Shown piece after piece: positions 45,526 through 54,410 of a stretch of 64,000 nucleotides of DNA. How positions within the stretch are numbered: position 1 is the first letter of the stretch; each line of letters starts with the position of its first letter. Both the position numbers and the translations under genes were made by a program. Under the pieces are notes generated by a model that saw only the letters and a program-made list of their open reading frames with translations, searched no databases and had not been told where the DNA came from. Origin of the DNA: Peribacillus muralis (GTDB taxonomy: Bacteria > Bacillota > Bacilli > Bacillales > DSM-1321); NCBI RefSeq assembly GCF_001645685.2, contig NZ_CP017080.1:2967051-3031050 (forward strand), written 5' to 3'.

Positions 45526-46692
45526 TTATTTCGCTTGGGTAAACATGCCGAAAGCCCGTTTATACAATTGCCACCAGCTCGCATTTTTAACCGGTTCCTT
45601 CGCAACAATCGGTGATTTCACATACACCTTGCCGTTTTTCTTCAATTCAAGCGTACCAATTTCATCACCCTTTTGAATCGGGGCTTTCAAATTGTCATCA
45701 AGCGTGATTTTTTTCGTAAAGTCTTTTGCCGTTCCGTTTTTTGCCGTCAAAACCGAGATCGGCTCGCTTGTCACACCAATCACCGATTTCTTACTGCCTT
45801 TGCTTACCTTCGTTTCCCCTAACACCTCACCGCGTTTATAAATTGGATAGGTGATGTATTGTGAAAATGCGTAATCTAACATCTTCGTAACCTGGGCGTT
45901 TCGTTCCTTAGGGGAAGCAGCTCCGAATACGACGGCAATGACCCGCATATTCCCTTTTTTTGCGGTTGCCGTTAAACAGTACTTCGCTTCATTCGTGAAT
46001 CCTGTCTTCAACCCATCCACCCCAGGGTAAAATTTCACTAATCGGTTCGTATTGACGAGCCAGAATTTCTTATCGGTATTTTCACGGAGATAATCTTCAT
46101 ATGTACCCGTGAACCTTGTAATCATATCGTATTTCAATAGTTCCTTCGCCATGATCGACATATCATGAGCAGAACTGTAGTGATCCTTAACTGGAAGGCC
46201 CGTTGCGTTTTGGAACTTCGTATTCTTCAGCCCCAGTTCCTTTGCCTTTTCATTCATTTTCTTTACGAATTCTTCTTCCGATCCGGCAAGACGTTCAGCC
46301 ATCGCCACCGAGGCATCATTCGCCGAACCGACAGAAATGCCTTTGAGCATGTGCTCTGTGGTCATTTCTTCACCTGGCTCGAGGAATATTTGGGATCCCC
46401 CCATCGATGCTGCATACTCGCTCGTCCTGATTTTTTCCTTCATGCTAAGCTCGCCTTTATCAATGGCTTCCATGATTAGCAGCATCGTCATGATTTTGGT
46501 CATGCTTGCCGGTGAAAGACGAACATCAGAATTTTTATCATAGAGAACAGTGCCTGTATCCCGTTCAATCAAAATAGCGGATTTAGCATTCGCTGCCAAG
46601 TCCACTCCTTTATTTTCCGCTGCCTTTGTATGTGGGCTGCCAAAACTTATTACTATAAATACAGTTAAAAATAGAGAAAGAACCCGCTTCAT
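45526..46692 (-). CDS. dacF: D-alanyl-D-alanine carboxypeptidase DacF
   Basis: Forespore penicillin-binding protein that works with DacB on cortex cross-linking. The 388-residue protein has a signal peptide (about 1-24) and the motifs S63-M-T-K66, GSANDAS and LKTGFT. A C-terminal beta domain and an amphipathic tail complete it. The ATG at 46692 is eight bases from GGAGG; an ATG at 46698 is too near the ribosome site. It precedes spoIIAA, and read-through links it to the spoIIA operon. Confidence 0.95.
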   Translation of the reverse strand: MKRVLSLFLTVFIVISFGSPHTKAAENKGVDLAANAKSAILIERDTGTVLYDKNSDVRLSPASMTKIMTMLLIMEAIDKGELSMKEKIRTSEYAASMGGSQIFLEPGEEMTTEHMLKGISVGSANDASVAMAERLAGSEEEFVKKMNEKAKELGLKNTKFQNATGLPVKDHYSSAHDMSIMAKELLKYDMITRFTGTYEDYLRENTDKKFWLVNTNRLVKFYPGVDGLKTGFTNEAKYCLTATAKKGNMRVIAVVFGAASPKERNAQVTKMLDYAFSQYITYPIYKRGEVLGETKVSKGSKKSVIGVTSEPISVLTAKNGTAKDFTKKITLDDNLKAPIQKGDEIGTLELKKNGKVYVKSPIVAKEPVKNASWWQLYKRAFGMFTQAK

Positions 46693-46720
46693 CTCCATAC
46701 CCTCCAATCTTTATATCATT

Positions 46721-46749
46721 TATTTTTTCCACAAAACCCATTTTTATAC
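46721..46749 (-). promoter_or_regulatory. Sigma-F promoter of dacF
   Basis: Minus strand: TGTATA-type -35 (GTATA at 46745-46749), 14 bases, -10 GGAAAAAATA, fitting GGNNANANTR. dacF is a known sigma-F target in B. subtilis. Confidence 0.75.
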
Positions 46750-47165
46750 AAATAAAGAGCAATTTTGAATTATCACCAGACGGAAGAAATCATAGTGGCG
46801 ATATCGCTTTCCCTCTGCTCACCCTGATCGCCCATGAAAAGCTACGTATCGTAGAGCCGAAAGGTCAAATTAAAGCAAATGGGATTCACACAAATACGAA
46901 CGTTGAAAGGAAGGAGCGAGTGCCGGGGAGGCTCAGGAGCGCCTGCAGTGGAATGGAACTACGCACAGTTTCATCCGAGTTCGGGTTTTTCGTAAATTTC
47001 GCGCTTTTCACACGCAGTTTGGGTCTTAACTCGACAGTTTCATGCGCGTTTCTCGCAAAATGCTCGTGTTGATGCGTTCCATGATCATTTTGGAGCGTTA
47101 CTCGCGAGTTCAGGCTGTGCATCGAATTCTGCGCAAAGTGGATTGGATTGAAATGGTCCAAAAAC
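46750..47165. repeat. Gene-free spacer with imperfect repeats
   Basis: About 415 bases without a credible gene. ACAGTTTCAT occurs at 46965-46974 and 47034-47043 (69 bases apart), each followed by similar CG-rich, T-rich text. CCTGCAGTGGAA at 46942-46953 recurs at 14595-14606. The region has more CpG than its surroundings and looks like a decayed copy of dispersed intergenic repeats. Confidence 0.45.
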
Positions 47166-47168
47166 CTA

Positions 47169-47214
47169 AAAAAACTGTAGACAAACTCAATTGTTATCGA
47201 GTTTGTCTACAGTG
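47169..47214 (-). terminator. Terminator of drm-pupG-pdp
   Basis: Perfect 15-base stem ACTGTAGACAAACTC / GAGTTTGTCTACAGT with a 10-base loop and seven T on the minus strand. Confidence 0.92.
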
Positions 47215-47233
47215 ATATTTTGGAAAATGTTCA

Positions 47234-48538
47234 TTATTCCATAATTTCTTTATAAATCAATGTCGGTTTTTCAACTTTCGCTTTTGAAACCGCAATGCTT
47301 TCATACAATTTTTCCTTCACTTTGGAAACATCTTCAAAGTTGCTGTAAATCGTTACAAGGGATTCACCTTTTGCTACGGTTTCCCCAATTTTTTTACGGA
47401 GTACAAGCCCGACTGCCAAATCGATTTCAGATTCTTTCGTCGCCCGGCCGGCACCTAGAAGCATGGCTGCGGTTCCCACTTCATCCGCGATGATTTCCGA
47501 TACATAGCCGTCCTCTTTCGCTTCCAGCTCAAAAGTATAAGCGGCCTGCGGAAGTTTTTCCGGATGATCAACAACCGATCCATCGCCTCCTTGTGCTTCC
47601 AAGAAAATTTTGAACGAATTAAGTGCAGATCCATCTTTGATCGCATTTTCAAGCAACGTTCTTGCTTCTTTCAATGAATCCGCTTTTTTAGCTAGGTAAA
47701 CCATATGGCTTCCCAGTGTTAATGAAAGTTCCGTTAAATCCTCCGGTCCCTCTCCTTTAAGCGTATCGATCGCTTCCTTCACTTCTAAGGCATTTCCGAT
47801 TGCGTAACCAAGCGGCTGGCTCATGTCGGAGATGACAGCCATCGTGTTTCTTCCAACATTGTTTCCGATGCTCACCATTGCATGCGCCAATTCTTCTGAA
47901 TCGGCAAGAGTTTTCATGAAAGCCCCTGCACCTGTTTTAACATCAAGCACGATAGCATCTGCACCAGCGGCGATTTTCTTGCTCATGATCGAGCCAGCAA
48001 TCAGACCGATGCTATTGACAGTGGCTGTTACGTCGCGCAACGCATACAGTTTTTTATCGGCTGGGGTCAAGTTCCCGCTTTGTCCGATAACGGCGATTTT
48101 GTTTTTATTCACAAGTCTAATGAACTCATCATTTTCAATTTCAACATGAAAACCTGCAACGGATTCCAGCTTATCGATCGTACCGCCCGTGTGGCCAAGT
48201 CCGCGTCCTGACATTTTTGCAACAGGAACACCTACCGCAGCAACCAATGGGCCAAGCACTAGTGTCGTCGTATCGCCAACACCGCCTGTTGAATGTTTAT
48301 CGACCTTGATTCCTTCAATCATCGATAAATCGATTTGATCACCCGACTCGACCATTGCCATCGTTAAATCAGCACGCTCCTGCTCATTCATTCCTTTGAA
48401 ATAAACAGCCATCGACCAGGCGCTCATTTGGTAATCAGGAATCGTTCCATCCGTGAAGCCTTTGATAATGAATTGTATTTCTTCTGTTGAAAGGGCCTTT
48501 CCATCACGCTTTTTCTCGATTAAGTCTACCATTCTCAT
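47234..48538 (-). CDS. pdp: Pyrimidine-nucleoside phosphorylase
   Basis: Phosphorolysis of uridine, deoxyuridine and thymidine to base plus (deoxy)ribose-1-phosphate. The 434-residue protein has the glycosyl-transferase family 3 phosphate-binding [16 protein letters not shown] and the signature [16 protein letters not shown]. The start [10 protein letters not shown] at 48538 follows GGGG at fair spacing; the ORF's nine extra codons are unsupported. In B. subtilis pdp lies with deoC-nupC, whereas here it closes the drm-pupG operon. Confidence 0.95.
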   Translation of the reverse strand: MRMVDLIEKKRDGKALSTEEIQFIIKGFTDGTIPDYQMSAWSMAVYFKGMNEQERADLTMAMVESGDQIDLSMIEGIKVDKHSTGGVGDTTTLVLGPLVAAVGVPVAKMSGRGLGHTGGTIDKLESVAGFHVEIENDEFIRLVNKNKIAVIGQSGNLTPADKKLYALRDVTATVNSIGLIAGSIMSKKIAAGADAIVLDVKTGAGAFMKTLADSEELAHAMVSIGNNVGRNTMAVISDMSQPLGYAIGNALEVKEAIDTLKGEGPEDLTELSLTLGSHMVYLAKKADSLKEARTLLENAIKDGSALNSFKIFLEAQGGDGSVVDHPEKLPQAAYTFELEAKEDGYVSEIIADEVGTAAMLLGAGRATKESEIDLAVGLVLRKKIGETVAKGESLVTIYSNFEDVSKVKEKLYESIAVSKAKVEKPTLIYKEIME

Positions 48539-48599
48539 ATTAGAATCCCCACTTCTTAATGACACCTATTTTCAGGTGCACTTGTATTTTTTGATCGGT

Positions 48600-49412
48600 T
48601 TAAATGTCCTTAACGATTTGCTTAACAAATTCCAGGAAACTGCTTTTCACCTTTTCAGTTGTTTCGATTACTTCTTCATGTGACAAAGGCTGATCCAGAA
48701 TGCCTGCAGCCATATTGGTGATGCATGAAATTCCGAGGACCGACATGTCACTATGTCTAGCCACGATGACTTCCGGAACGGTTGACATTCCCACCGCATC
48801 CCCTCCAAGGATCCTTGCCATTTTCACTTCTGCAGGTGTTTCATAAGTCGGCCCGGAATTCCCGACATAGACGCCTTCCTTAATATCCATATTAAGTGAA
48901 GATGCGATTTTTTTAGCTTTTGCACGAAGGTCTTTACTATACGCTTCTGACATATCAGGGAACCTTGGCCCGAATCGATTCTCATTAGGACCAATCAGCG
49001 GGTTTGTCCCCATGAAATTGATATGATCCGTAATAAGCATCAAATCGCCAGGTGCGAAGCTTTCATTAACGCTTCCGGCAGCGTTCGTTACAATTAACTG
49101 CTCCACACCGAGAAGTTTCATCACACGGACAGGAAAAGTGACCTTCTCCATGGAGTAGCCTTCATAAAAGTGAAAGCGTCCTTGCATGGCTACCACTTTT
49201 TTACCGCTTAATTGGCCAATGACAAGCTGACCCGCGTGCCCTTCAACAGTCGAAACCGGAAACTCCGGGATGTCTTGGTAGGGAATCGTGATCGGATTTT
49301 CAATTTCATCTGCCAATACTCCCAGCCCAGAACCAAGAATCAATCCTATTTCCGGAGAACCATCTATCTTGTTTTTTATGAATGCTGCAGCTGTCTCTAT
49401 TTTATTGAACAT
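48600..49412 (-). CDS. pupG: Purine-nucleoside phosphorylase
   Basis: Trimeric-type phosphorylase for guanosine, inosine and their deoxy forms. The 270-residue protein has the phosphate site LILGSGLG, the substrate histidine in GRFHFYEGYSME, and the base-site ETPAEVKMARILGGDAVGMSTVPE. AAGGGGGAG precedes the ATG at 49412, 15 bases after drm. It supplies (deoxy)ribose-1-phosphate to Drm. Confidence 0.96.
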   Translation of the reverse strand: MFNKIETAAAFIKNKIDGSPEIGLILGSGLGVLADEIENPITIPYQDIPEFPVSTVEGHAGQLVIGQLSGKKVVAMQGRFHFYEGYSMEKVTFPVRVMKLLGVEQLIVTNAAGSVNESFAPGDLMLITDHINFMGTNPLIGPNENRFGPRFPDMSEAYSKDLRAKAKKIASSLNMDIKEGVYVGNSGPTYETPAEVKMARILGGDAVGMSTVPEVIVARHSDMSVLGISCITNMAAGILDQPLSHEEVIETTEKVKSSFLEFVKQIVKDI

Positions 49413-49427
49413 CTATTTCTCTCCCCC

Positions 49428-50615
49428 TTATTTTAAATCGCCTAACATACTTTCCCCGAATGCCGGCATTTTCACATCGAAATTAGCAGCAACTGTCGCC
49501 CCGATATCAGCAAATGTATCTCTTACTGAAAGCTCGGCGCCTTCTTTGAAACGTTTGGAGTAGACCAATAATGGAACAAATTCACGTGTATGATCGGTTC
49601 CTTCATGTACAGGGTCATTTCCATGATCGGCAGTGATGATCAATAAGTCATCCTCTTTAAGCTTTTCAAGGACTTCCGGCATCCTGGCATCGAATTCCTC
49701 CAGTGCCTTACCGTAGCCCTCTGGATCGCGACGATGGCCGTATAAAGCATCGAAGTCGACTAGGTTAAGGAAGCTTAGTCCTTTGAAGTCCTGGTCTATC
49801 GTTTGGATTAACTTATCCATTCCATCCATATTGGATACAGTCCTTAGTGATTCAGTCACGCCTTCTCCATCAAAAATATCCGAGATTTTCCCGATTGCCA
49901 GTACATCAAACCCGGAATCCTTCAATTCATCCATCACCGTCCGGTTAAAAGGCTTCAACGCATAATCATGGCGGTTAGGCGTCCTTTTGAAGCTGCCCGG
50001 TTCACCAGTGAAAGGCCTCGCTATCACACGGCCAACCTTGTACTCATCGGCCATTGTCACTTCACGTGCAATTTCACAAACCTTGTATAATTCTTCGATT
50101 GGAACGATATCTTCATGTGCAGCAATTTGCAGGACGGAATCAGCTGATGTATAAACGATCAATGCGCCCGTCTTCATATGCTCTTCGCCAAGCTTTTCAA
50201 TGATTTCCGTGCCGCTTGCCGGTACATTTCCTATGATTCCACGGCCCATTTTCGCTTCAAGCTCATTGACCAATAATTCAGGAAAGCCATTTGGAAATAC
50301 CTTAAACGGAGTGGAGATATTCAGCCCCATTATTTCCCAATGCCCAGTCATCGTATCTTTTCCTGTTGATGCCTCTTTCATTTTCGTATAGTATGCGAGA
50401 GGTTGCTGGGCTTTATCGATTCCTTTTATGTCACGGATATTGCCTAAACCGAGCTTTGCGAGATTCGGCATGTGCAATCCATTCATCTCTTCAGCAATAT
50501 GTCCGAGTGTATCGGATCCTTTATCGCCGAATAAATCCGCATCAGGTGCTTCGCCGATTCCGACCGAATCCATAACCACTACAAATATACGTTTAAACGC
50601 TGAATTCCCTTCCAT
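49428..50615 (-). CDS. drm: Phosphopentomutase
   Basis: Interconverts (deoxy)ribose 1- and 5-phosphate, linking nucleoside phosphorolysis to central metabolism. The 395-residue alkaline-phosphatase-fold enzyme has metal sites [14 protein letters not shown] and [19 protein letters not shown]. The activating-threonine segment [10 protein letters not shown] is also present. The ATG at 50615 is seven bases after AGGAGG; the ATG at 50621 is too close. First gene of drm-pupG-pdp, with a strong promoter and an adjacent palindrome. Confidence 0.96.
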   Translation of the reverse strand: MEGNSAFKRIFVVVMDSVGIGEAPDADLFGDKGSDTLGHIAEEMNGLHMPNLAKLGLGNIRDIKGIDKAQQPLAYYTKMKEASTGKDTMTGHWEIMGLNISTPFKVFPNGFPELLVNELEAKMGRGIIGNVPASGTEIIEKLGEEHMKTGALIVYTSADSVLQIAAHEDIVPIEELYKVCEIAREVTMADEYKVGRVIARPFTGEPGSFKRTPNRHDYALKPFNRTVMDELKDSGFDVLAIGKISDIFDGEGVTESLRTVSNMDGMDKLIQTIDQDFKGLSFLNLVDFDALYGHRRDPEGYGKALEEFDARMPEVLEKLKEDDLLIITADHGNDPVHEGTDHTREFVPLLVYSKRFKEGAELSVRDTFADIGATVAANFDVKMPAFGESMLGDLK

Positions 50616-50711
50616 GCTCATTCCTCCTAAAATAGTAAATCGCTTTTTATACTCTTTATCTTACCCTTAACCTGCTTAGTTACTCTTATAAAAAAATCAA
50701 ATAGCGAGAAC

Positions 50712-50725
50712 GTCAGAAGTCTGAC
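50712..50725 (-). promoter_or_regulatory. Palindromic operator candidate in the drm promoter
   Basis: Perfect 6-2-6 palindrome GTCAGA-AG-TCTGAC (plus strand), extended imperfectly by AGA/TCT flanks. It would lie at about +2 to +16 of the transcript, a repressor position. Confidence 0.6.
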
Positions 50726-50733
50726 CTCTCTAC

Positions 50734-50762
50734 ATTGTAAACGATTACCTAGATGGAGACAA
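50734..50762 (-). promoter_or_regulatory. Sigma-A promoter of drm-pupG-pdp
   Basis: Minus strand: TTGTCT, 17 bases, TACAAT, about 120 bases upstream of drm. Confidence 0.75.
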
Positions 50763-50846
50763 ATAATATATTTCAAAAAAACCAACGAAGTGACGATGTG
50801 AATCACCAGGAATGCCAAGCGAACTTTCCGCTCCTAGCACCAACTG

Positions 50847-50891
50847 GAAAAAGGCTGCTTCCCCTGCCTGACCTGCAGGTAGGAAGCAACC
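50847..50891 (-). terminator. Terminator of the fur-yqzK-xerD side
   Basis: Stem GGTTGCTTCC / GGAAGCAGCC with a GC-rich inner stem-loop (CCTGCAGGT core) and five T on the minus strand, after xerD. Confidence 0.82.
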
Positions 50892-50913
50892 GCTCTATCA
50901 TTCTACTATTCTT

Positions 50914-51807
50914 CTATGCCCGCGGATGGAATTTTGAATATACATCCTTTATGCGAACGTTGGTTATATGTGTATATATTTGTGTTGTCGAAATATCCGC
51001 ATGTCCAAGCATCTCCTGGACGGCACGTAAATCAGCCCCATTCATCAAAAGATGTGTCGCAAAAGAATGCCTTAGCGTATGCGGCGTGATTTCTTTTTCT
51101 ATATGGGCCGATTTTACAAGTTTCTTGAGGATCTTCCAAAAACCCTGTCTTGTCAGCCTGTTGCCATGATGATTCAAAAAAAGCGAATCCGTCCTGTGCT
51201 TCGGGCTGGCCAACTTTCCTCGGGAACCCTCCAAATAATGTTCGATGGCTCCCAATGCCGTTTGTCCAATCGGAATGATCCTCTCTTTATTTCCTTTCCC
51301 GACACAGCGGACAAACCCCATCGATGCATGAACATCACTCACATCCATGGAGATCAACTCACTGACCCGCATACCCGTCGCATACATCAATTCAAGCATC
51401 GCCTTATCTCGCAAACCGAATTCGTCCATCATCTTCGGAGCTTCCAATAACGCTTCAACCTCTTCCATGCTCAACACTTTCGGCAAGGTACGCTCCGGTT
51501 TTGGCGTTTCTATATGTATGGAAGGATCCTGATCTGTTACTTTTTCCCTTAGAAGAAATTGATGGAAAGACCGAATCGAGGCGATATGACGGGCTACCGT
51601 TTTCGATGATTTCCCTTGATCCTTCAAATGTACGAGAAAATGCAGGATGTTCACACGCCGTGCACTGTTCCAGTCGTCAATGGTTTCAACTTCCATCAAA
51701 TAGTTCCAGTATGATCTTAAGTCGCGCTCATAGGAAACGAGCGTATTCTTGGCAAGACCCTTTTCAATCGTTAAAAAATGAATGAAATCCCTGATTTGAT
51801 TTTCCAT
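50914..51807 (-). CDS. xerD: Site-specific tyrosine recombinase XerD
   Basis: Resolves chromosome dimers at dif with XerC/CodV. The 297-residue protein has an N-terminal SAM-like domain and a catalytic domain with the arginine in [10 protein letters not shown], the [12 protein letters not shown] box, the [13 protein letters not shown] box and its tyrosine. The ATG at 51807 lies eight bases after GGGGAG; the ATG at 51813 is too near. It follows yqzK by 5 bases. Confidence 0.96.
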   Translation of the reverse strand: MENQIRDFIHFLTIEKGLAKNTLVSYERDLRSYWNYLMEVETIDDWNSARRVNILHFLVHLKDQGKSSKTVARHIASIRSFHQFLLREKVTDQDPSIHIETPKPERTLPKVLSMEEVEALLEAPKMMDEFGLRDKAMLELMYATGMRVSELISMDVSDVHASMGFVRCVGKGNKERIIPIGQTALGAIEHYLEGSRGKLASPKHRTDSLFLNHHGNRLTRQGFWKILKKLVKSAHIEKEITPHTLRHSFATHLLMNGADLRAVQEMLGHADISTTQIYTHITNVRIKDVYSKFHPRA

Positions 51808-51812
51808 AGTCA

Positions 51813-52040
51813 TTACTCCCCGTTTAAATAAAACAGCATTAAGCGTTCCAGCCATGCATCATCACCCGTATCTACGGCCTTCGATACTTTCACGGCCATC
51901 CCTTTCGGTTCATCATAACGATGATAACTTTGATATTCCTGATTTAACCATACCATTCCTATATAAAAAAGAACAGTGAAGCTAACGAAGAGCACCATCA
52001 CTTTTGCCGTATGTAACACAAGCGATAAAGATGTTTTCAT
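51813..52040 (-). CDS. yqzK: YqzK family membrane protein (DUF4227)
   Basis: A 75-residue protein with one N-terminal membrane helix (about residues 8-28) and a short charged C-terminal domain. Function unknown. The position between fur and xerD is conserved in Bacillus. Either of two adjacent ATGs (52043, 52040) can serve GGGAGGGG; the second has better spacing. Confidence 0.8.
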   Translation of the reverse strand: MKTSLSLVLHTAKVMVLFVSFTVLFYIGMVWLNQEYQSYHRYDEPKGMAVKVSKAVDTGDDAWLERLMLFYLNGE

Positions 52041-52203
52041 CATCTTTCCCCTCCCATTTCATCCCTTGTATCAATCTATGCCCAACAGGACAAGATTTAT
52101 ACGTGTTTCGATACGGGGAAGGAAAAAACCGCCTTTACTTTGCCGATACCCCTATTGCACGGATGTCCGTAACAGGAATCGGTTTTGTATCTTTTTTAAA
52201 CGC

Positions 52204-52232
52204 AGAAAACCTTCTCCAGTAAATGGAAAAGG
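52204..52232 (-). terminator. Terminator of fur
   Basis: Stem CCTTTTCCA / TGGAGAAGG (one wobble) with a 5-base loop and TTTTC on the minus strand. Confidence 0.7.
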
Positions 52233-52239
52233 TCCGTCT

Positions 52240-52704
52240 TCATTCACCTTTATTTTCTTGTTTATCATGACATCGATGACAAATGCCATGAAAGGTTAAT
52301 CTATGATCTTTTATCTTGAAGTTCCAATCGCGTTCAACGATGGATTCCACGTCTTCAAGTAAGTCCTCCTGAATCTCATCCACCGCACCGCATTCCACAC
52401 AAACAAGATGATGATGGAAATGCGCAGCTCCTTCTTGTCTTAAATCATAACGGGAAACCCCGTCTCCAAAGTTAATTTTATCCACTATTTTCAATTCAGT
52501 CAGCAACTCTAGCGTACGGTATACTGTTGCCAATCCAATTTCCGGCGACTTTTCTTTGACAAGGAGGTAAACGTCTTCTGCGCTTAAATGATCCTCTTCG
52601 TGCTCAAGTAAAACGCGGACGGTCGCTTCTCGCTGAGGCGTTAATTTGTAGCTGGACGAGTGCAACTGCTTTTTTATCCTATCGATTCTGTTTTCTATTT
52701 CCAT
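52240..52704 (-). CDS. fur: Ferric uptake regulator Fur
   Basis: Iron-responsive repressor of siderophore and iron uptake genes. The 154-residue protein has an N-terminal winged helix (LTPQREATVRVLLEHEEDHLSAEDVYLL), the metal-site HFHHHLVCVECGAVDEI, and a second cysteine pair (CHRCHDKQ) for structural zinc. The ATG at 52704 is used because the promoter -10 covers the earlier ORF start at 52740, so that codon cannot be in the mRNA. Transcribed alone, divergent in function from spoIIM upstream. Confidence 0.94.
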   Translation of the reverse strand: MEIENRIDRIKKQLHSSSYKLTPQREATVRVLLEHEEDHLSAEDVYLLVKEKSPEIGLATVYRTLELLTELKIVDKINFGDGVSRYDLRQEGAAHFHHHLVCVECGAVDEIQEDLLEDVESIVERDWNFKIKDHRLTFHGICHRCHDKQENKGE

Positions 52705-52738
52705 ACCTAATATTCCCTCCCGCGCCGCTATCTTATCC

Positions 52739-52766
52739 ATTATATCAAATGAGGGAAAACTGTCAA
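52739..52766 (-). promoter_or_regulatory. Sigma-A promoter of fur
   Basis: Minus strand: TTGACA, 16 bases, TATAAT. No clear PerR or Fur box overlaps it. Confidence 0.82.
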
Positions 52767-52817
52767 AATAGATTTCTTGTTAATGATAAAAAAATTTGCG
52801 ATAAAGGCAAATTTTCG

Positions 52818-53465
52818 TCAATTACCCAATAGACTCACGACGTTTTTCATTAAGGAAGGTGATAGGTACGCTTCAAATGCAGCAGCCGTTACCAAAAACA
52901 AACCAGACAGGATCAACGAGAAAATATACCTTGATATGATTGGCTTCAGCGGCTCACGAACCTGCTTAAGGAAAATCCTGCTGATCATTTTCATCGACAG
53001 TGACACCGCAAGGACCGTTATCACGATGAAAATCGGCACGATGAAGATATTTTGAGGCAGAATGGAGACGAAAGATAATAAGAACCCACTCCATCCCATT
53101 TGGTTGACCAAAAAACCGACGGTGAAGCCGACTACCATCCCTTTTATGAATAATAAAACCAAAATGACCGGCAAGCCGATGACCGATATTCCTAATATCC
53201 AGATGACGCCAATATATCTTATATTATGCATGATACTTTGGGTGAACATATCATGGGAAGAGGCAAATTCACCTTTGGATACTTGTCCGAAGAATTGCGA
53301 TAAATAATAGAACAAGTCCTCCTTTTGGGTAAAGCTCAAACTATTCACAAGAACCGCTCCAAAAATGACACCCATCAAAAAAAGCACGGTGATAAAGACA
53401 TATAATGAGGAATGTTCGTTAATATGTTTCATTACGGCATTTTGTACGACAGATTTTTTTTTCAT
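52818..53465 (-). CDS. spoIIM: Stage II sporulation protein M
   Basis: Membrane component of the SpoIID-SpoIIM-SpoIIP peptidoglycan-degrading machine that drives engulfment. The 215-residue protein has five hydrophobic segments and the family motif FIKGMVVGFTVGFLVNQMGWSGFLLS. GGGAGGATGAAAG precedes the ATG. A sigma-E-type promoter is visible upstream. Neighbour order spoIIM-fur-yqzK-xerD is as in B. subtilis. Confidence 0.94.
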   Translation of the reverse strand: MKKKSVVQNAVMKHINEHSSLYVFITVLFLMGVIFGAVLVNSLSFTQKEDLFYYLSQFFGQVSKGEFASSHDMFTQSIMHNIRYIGVIWILGISVIGLPVILVLLFIKGMVVGFTVGFLVNQMGWSGFLLSFVSILPQNIFIVPIFIVITVLAVSLSMKMISRIFLKQVREPLKPIISRYIFSLILSGLFLVTAAAFEAYLSPSLMKNVVSLLGN

Positions 53466-53493
53466 CTTTCATCCTCCCAACTCCGCTTACTAG

Positions 53494-53522
53494 AATCTAT
53501 GTTTTCACTCTCTCATTTATGC
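53494..53522 (-). promoter_or_regulatory. Candidate sigma-E promoter of spoIIM
   Basis: Minus strand: GCATAAAT, 13 bases, CATAGATT. Same spacing as the dacB candidate. spoIIM is sigma-E dependent in B. subtilis. Confidence 0.55.
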
Positions 53523-53605
53523 TAAGAAAAACTTTTCGTTGTAAACGGACATCCGAAATGGAATCCGTGCTATAATTTTCCATAATCATGAGATGGAGGT
53601 AGGTT

Positions 53606-54169
53606 ATGAAAGCGATATTAATGGATTTCCCAGAAAAGATCGAAACCCCGCGATTATATTTAAGGCCCTGTCAGCCAGGGGATGGCCTTGATGTTTACGA
53701 GGCCATCATCCATTCTGAACATGAACTTAAACAATGGCTGCCATTCGCCCATCAAGAGGCGTCAGTGGATATTTCCGAGCGGAACGTGTTGAAATCCTTT
53801 GCGGACTTTATTTTAAAAGAGGATATCAGGTTGCTTATTTATAGGAAAGAAGACGACCAGTTCATTGGTTCAACCGGCCTGCACCGAATTGATTGGACCA
53901 TCCCTAAATTCGAAATCGGCTATTGGATTGATACGAGGTACAGTAAAAAAGGATACATAACGGAAGCGATAGAAAAATTGACAAAGTTCGCTTTTTACCA
54001 CTATGGAGCAAAGCGGGTGGAAATTCGCTGTGATCCCAACAATATTGCCAGCAAACGAATTCCCGAGAAGTTAGGGTACACGCTTGAAGGAATTTTGCAT
54101 AATGACAGCCTTAGTGCGGATGGCAAGGATGTGCGGAGCACCTCGGTCTATGCGAAAACGACAAATTAA
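53606..54169 (+). CDS. GNAT acetyltransferase of the RimJ/RimL type
   Basis: A 187-residue N-acetyltransferase with the RimJ/RimL pattern: ETPRLYLRPCQPGDGLDVYEAI near the N-terminus, FEIGYWIDTRYSKKGYITEAI as the acetyl-CoA site, and VEIRCDPNNIASKRIPEKLGY. In other members the targets are ribosomal protein N-termini or small amines; the substrate here is unknown. GGAGGTAGG precedes the ATG. Single gene, plus strand, between two minus-strand units. Confidence 0.85.
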   Translation: MKAILMDFPEKIETPRLYLRPCQPGDGLDVYEAIIHSEHELKQWLPFAHQEASVDISERNVLKSFADFILKEDIRLLIYRKEDDQFIGSTGLHRIDWTIPKFEIGYWIDTRYSKKGYITEAIEKLTKFAFYHYGAKRVEIRCDPNNIASKRIPEKLGYTLEGILHNDSLSADGKDVRSTSVYAKTTN

Positions 54170-54205
54170 AAAATGCCAGGAAGCTTAGCAATCTCTAAAA
54201 AGATA

Positions 54206-54251
54206 GTACCCTATGGGATCATACTTCGAGAGAGTCTATCCCATAGGGTAC
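54206..54251. repeat. Perfect 14-base inverted repeat with 18-base loop
   Basis: GTACCCTATGGGAT (54206-54219) and ATCCCATAGGGTAC (54238-54251). There is no T-run on either strand. It lies in the 240-base spacer after the acetyltransferase gene and may act as a terminator or mRNA-stabilising hairpin. Confidence 0.7.
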
Positions 54252-54350
54252 TTCCGTTCATGATAAGTAACAACGTTCCTTTCACTACAGGCAACCGCTC
54301 ATCCATAATTCAGGAGCTTACCCGTCGCTTTTAGCTAGTCAATGGAATCT

Positions 54351-54388
54351 AAAAAAGCTGCCGCCTGCAATTTACAGACAGCAGCTCC
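54351..54388 (-). terminator. Terminator of nudF-endoQ
   Basis: Stem AGCTGCTGTCTG / CAGGCGGCAGCT (one wobble) with six T on the minus strand. Confidence 0.82.
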
Positions 54389-54410
54389 TTCAGGTTGCCC
54401 CTCATGCTCT

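Noticed and set aside
46886..47161. 91-codon minus-strand ORF in the spacer before pdp
   Set aside because: Unusual composition, no ribosome site, and it lies over imperfect repeats.
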